8,385 bases of DNA, taken from an uncultured Porphyromonadaceae bacterium (GTDB taxonomy: Bacteria > Bacteroidota > Bacteroidia > Bacteroidales > Muribaculaceae). Location: the NCBI GenBank assembly GCA_947175225.1, contig CAMWLX010000135.1, positions 1 through 8,385 of the forward strand, in the 5' to 3' direction. The notes beneath the pieces were generated by a model, which did no database searches, was not told the origin of the DNA, and saw nothing but the letters and a program-made list of their open reading frames with translations. The stretch's first letter is position 1; every line of letters begins with the position of its first letter. Shown piece after piece: positions 6,328 to 8,385 of the stretch. The position numbers were made by a program, and so were the translations under genes.

Positions 6328-8385
6328 CTACTTTACTACGAATTTCTTTCCATTGAGGATATATATACCTGAAGAAGGATTTTCTATCTTTCTGCCCATG
6401 AGGTCATAAATGACACCTTCTTCATGTAAAGCATTGTTAGAGCTAATCTCTTCAACTCCGTTGGTATCGCCATTAGCAACTCTTGCAGAAGCCCAAATCT
6501 CTTCATCACTCTTGTAGTCAGAACCGAGATAATATCCTGTATGAGTGGGCTGATTATAACCGATATTTTGGTTCAACGCGCTCATCTCATACACATGGTC
6601 GGTCATCAACCAAGGAATACGGTGATCGGTAGGAATCCATGTAGAGAATATACGCAGTTCCTGAGTCTTGTCATAAGTCGGAAAGATTAGTTCCTCACGC
6701 CAGTCACCGAGAATATCGCCGTAGAAACATGGATTTTCCTTGGTGCCATTGATGTGAGTGACATCATAGCGATATATAGTAAATACACGACCTTTCTGGC
6801 GACTGTCGATCTTAGTTCCCGTAAAGACCTGGCGGTTGAGAGAACCGTCAAACCAGATTGCAAAATTGGTCGATCCGGGATAATTGGCGCGGTCGCCCGA
6901 AAGTTCATTGCCATTGATATCATGAACTGTGCTCTTATACCACCATAGCTCACAGCCGGGTGAATAAGGATCAATATCAGCGATCATCGCACGTCCCATA
7001 TCCCCTTCTTTAGCACTTTTATGATCATAAATGATAGTACCATCGGCAGCATCGCGCAATGCCACTTCTGTTCTTCCGGTCTCAAAACAAGAGAATATCT
7101 GAAGACCGGGTCGCGAAGGATCAAACTTACCAAGATGAAGAGCATCGCCATGACCAAGACAAGAGGAATAGAGACCCACTCCGTCATGATCCACAGTCAT
7201 CGCACCATATACTATCTCATCAAAGCCATCTCCATCCACGTCGCCTACGCTCAGCGAATGATTTCCTTGCCCTGCATACTTGCTATAGGCAAGACCATCC
7301 TTACCTGTCAATTTATCATCAGTATTAAATTGCCAACGACGTGTCAACTTTCCGTCGCGGTAGTCCCATGCCTCAATCACAGACTTGGCGTATACACCGC
7401 GACCAAGAATCACAGATGGAAGTTCACCATCGAAATAGCCGACACCTACACGAAGACTGTGGGCTCGCTTATAATAGTTGTCTCCCCATTCTTCACTCCT
7501 ACCACGCTTGATAAAGTCAGCACGTGCAAGCTCCTTGCCGCTGATGCCATCAATGATAGAGAAAAACTCCGGTCCACTACCTATATAATTTGCACCTTTT
7601 GTGCGATAGTCAGTCTTTCCGTCTCCATCCGTATCTCCAATTTCCATTCCGTCCCCAAAAATCGTACCTTCTCCTGTCTTTATTGCCATCTCAGCCTTAC
7701 CATCACCATCAAAGTCAGCTATGGCAAAAGAGCTACTGTTGCCAAGGATGATGTTCGGTCCTGAACATACACGCCATAGCATAGTGCCATCAAGCTTATA
7801 TGCCTCATAGAGTACGGTATGTCTCACCTCAAGAGGAGATTCTCCAGACCCGGTGCCGTCATTGCCGTCGTGCGACAACAGACGCTTTACGATTACCTCC
7901 ATTTGCCCATCACCGTCAAGATCCCCGACACTCACGTCGTTTGCTTGATACTCCATACCGGCAATGTCACAGACATCAGCAGTGCCCGTTAATGGGATGG
8001 AAATATAAGGAAGTTTACTTATCCTTTGCTTATTCGGCAATACATACAGTCCAATTGTCTCATCGCTGCCAGCATATGTGAGGCGGTAAGTGGTATCTCC
8101 ACCCCCACGACCACTAAACGACATGGTAAGGTCTTGAAAATTCGTAGCAAATATTGGCTCTTTGTTAAGTTTTTCTTCCTTCCCATCGGCGACTTTCCGG
8201 TAAAGGTCGAAAGCAGTGTCAGCTTTATCGCCGGGAAGCATACGCCATGAGAGGAGCATCTTGTCGAGCGACTCTTTATAATATGTGGCATTCGACATGC
8301 CGCATACTGAGCCCCAAAGAGCACGGTCGTTGGGATTCATTTCCTGAGCAAACATAATCGAGGTCGCAAAAGAGGCGGCCATAAT
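6328..8385 (-). CDS. Rhamnogalacturonan lyase, polysaccharide lyase family 11 (5' end beyond window)
   Basis: At least 684 residues of a PL11 lyase, which cleaves the alpha-1,4 bond between rhamnose and galacturonate in rhamnogalacturonan I by beta-elimination, with calcium held in an eight-bladed propeller. Family marks, numbered from the ATG at 8382: 'LLSWRMLPGD' (43-52), calcium-type loops 'DLDGDGQMEV' (154-163), 'DFDGDGKAEM' (223-232), 'DTDGDGKTDY' (250-259), 'NHSLSVGDVDGDG' (374-386), 'HGDALHLGKFD' (411-421), 'YGDILGDWREELIF' (554-567) and 'NQNIGYNQPTHTGYYLG' (604-620). The ATG at 8382 would leave a signal peptide ('AASFATSIMFAQ') without its positive n-region. The frame is open to the window edge, so the true start probably lies a few codons to the right. 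The end (~637-684) is a linker and a beta-strand tail, 'GVIYDLMGRK' to 'GKKFVVK', resembling C-terminal sorting domains. The N-terminal segment 20-42 is atypical. The lyase acts outside the cytoplasm. Confidence 0.92.
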   Translation of the reverse strand: MMAASFATSIMFAQEMNPNDRALWGSVCGMSNATYYKESLDKMLLSWRMLPGDKADTAFDLYRKVADGKEEKLNKEPIFATNFQDLTMSFSGRGGGDTTYRLTYAGSDETIGLYVLPNKQRISKLPYISIPLTGTADVCDIAGMEYQANDVSVGDLDGDGQMEVIVKRLLSHDGNDGTGSGESPLEVRHTVLYEAYKLDGTMLWRVCSGPNIILGNSSSFAIADFDGDGKAEMAIKTGEGTIFGDGMEIGDTDGDGKTDYRTKGANYIGSGPEFFSIIDGISGKELARADFIKRGRSEEWGDNYYKRAHSLRVGVGYFDGELPSVILGRGVYAKSVIEAWDYRDGKLTRRWQFNTDDKLTGKDGLAYSKYAGQGNHSLSVGDVDGDGFDEIVYGAMTVDHDGVGLYSSCLGHGDALHLGKFDPSRPGLQIFSCFETGRTEVALRDAADGTIIYDHKSAKEGDMGRAMIADIDPYSPGCELWWYKSTVHDINGNELSGDRANYPGSTNFAIWFDGSLNRQVFTGTKIDSRQKGRVFTIYRYDVTHINGTKENPCFYGDILGDWREELIFPTYDKTQELRIFSTWIPTDHRIPWLMTDHVYEMSALNQNIGYNQPTHTGYYLGSDYKSDEEIWASARVANGDTNGVEEISSNNALHEEGVIYDLMGRKIENPSSGIYILNGKKFVVK

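Noticed and set aside
7021..7764. A 247-codon open frame on the plus strand opposite the PL11 gene
   Set aside because: It is antisense to strongly conserved PL11 propeller motifs, its translation has no recognisable domain, and it has no leader or promoter of its own.
3462..8385. A SusC/SusD pair that would define a classical polysaccharide utilisation locus
   Set aside because: No TonB-dependent receptor or SusD-like sequence is present on either strand; any such pair would lie outside the window.

Overview
The window looks like part of a Bacteroidota (probably Bacteroidales) chromosome, from a carbohydrate-degradation locus. The protein families point there: a PL11 rhamnogalacturonan lyase with a 'YDLMGRK...GIYILNGKKFVVK' C-terminal tail typical of Bacteroides/Prevotella-type secreted enzymes, a secreted GH2, paired Sde182/DUF1593 proteins, and an AraC-type regulator remnant whose N-terminus resembles those of Bacteroidales. 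AT-rich 5' leaders without clear Shine-Dalgarno sequences fit the same phylum. I cannot name genus or species.

Layout. At the left edge (8-292, + strand) lies the C-terminal third of a PlsC-type acyltransferase, with an in-frame TAG just before it; it is probably a decayed or interrupted lipid gene unrelated to the rest. Its 3' end converges, 19 bases away, on the minus-strand cluster that fills the window. Read in the direction of transcription, right to left, the cluster is: a PL11 rhamnogalacturonan lyase (from beyond 8385 to 6328), an intrinsic terminator (6262-6282), a 915-residue secreted GH2 enzyme (6209-3462), a 313-base gap, and two tandem Sde182-like proteins (3148-1772 and 1763-312) only 8 bases apart, surely co-transcribed.

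The gap 3149-3461 holds the most informative oddity: a plus-strand AraC-family regulator reduced to its first ~21 and last ~45 codons, joined out of frame by an internal deletion of roughly two thirds of the gene. Between this remnant and the Sde182 pair is a near-perfect 22-base palindrome whose core can be read as the -7 element of a Bacteroides-type promoter on both strands, with a plausible -33 element on each side.

Working together: PL11 cleaves the rhamnogalacturonan-I backbone, the GH2 enzyme probably trims side-chain or terminal sugars as an exo-glycosidase, and the Sde182-like pair, with a nucleoside-hydrolase-like fold and a C-terminal beta-sandwich, may bind or hydrolyse part of the same polymer. 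All four appear to be exported. No SusC/SusD pair, transporter or intact regulator lies in the window, so a full polysaccharide utilisation locus, if present, would extend to the right. I found no RNA genes, CRISPR arrays or insertion sequences.
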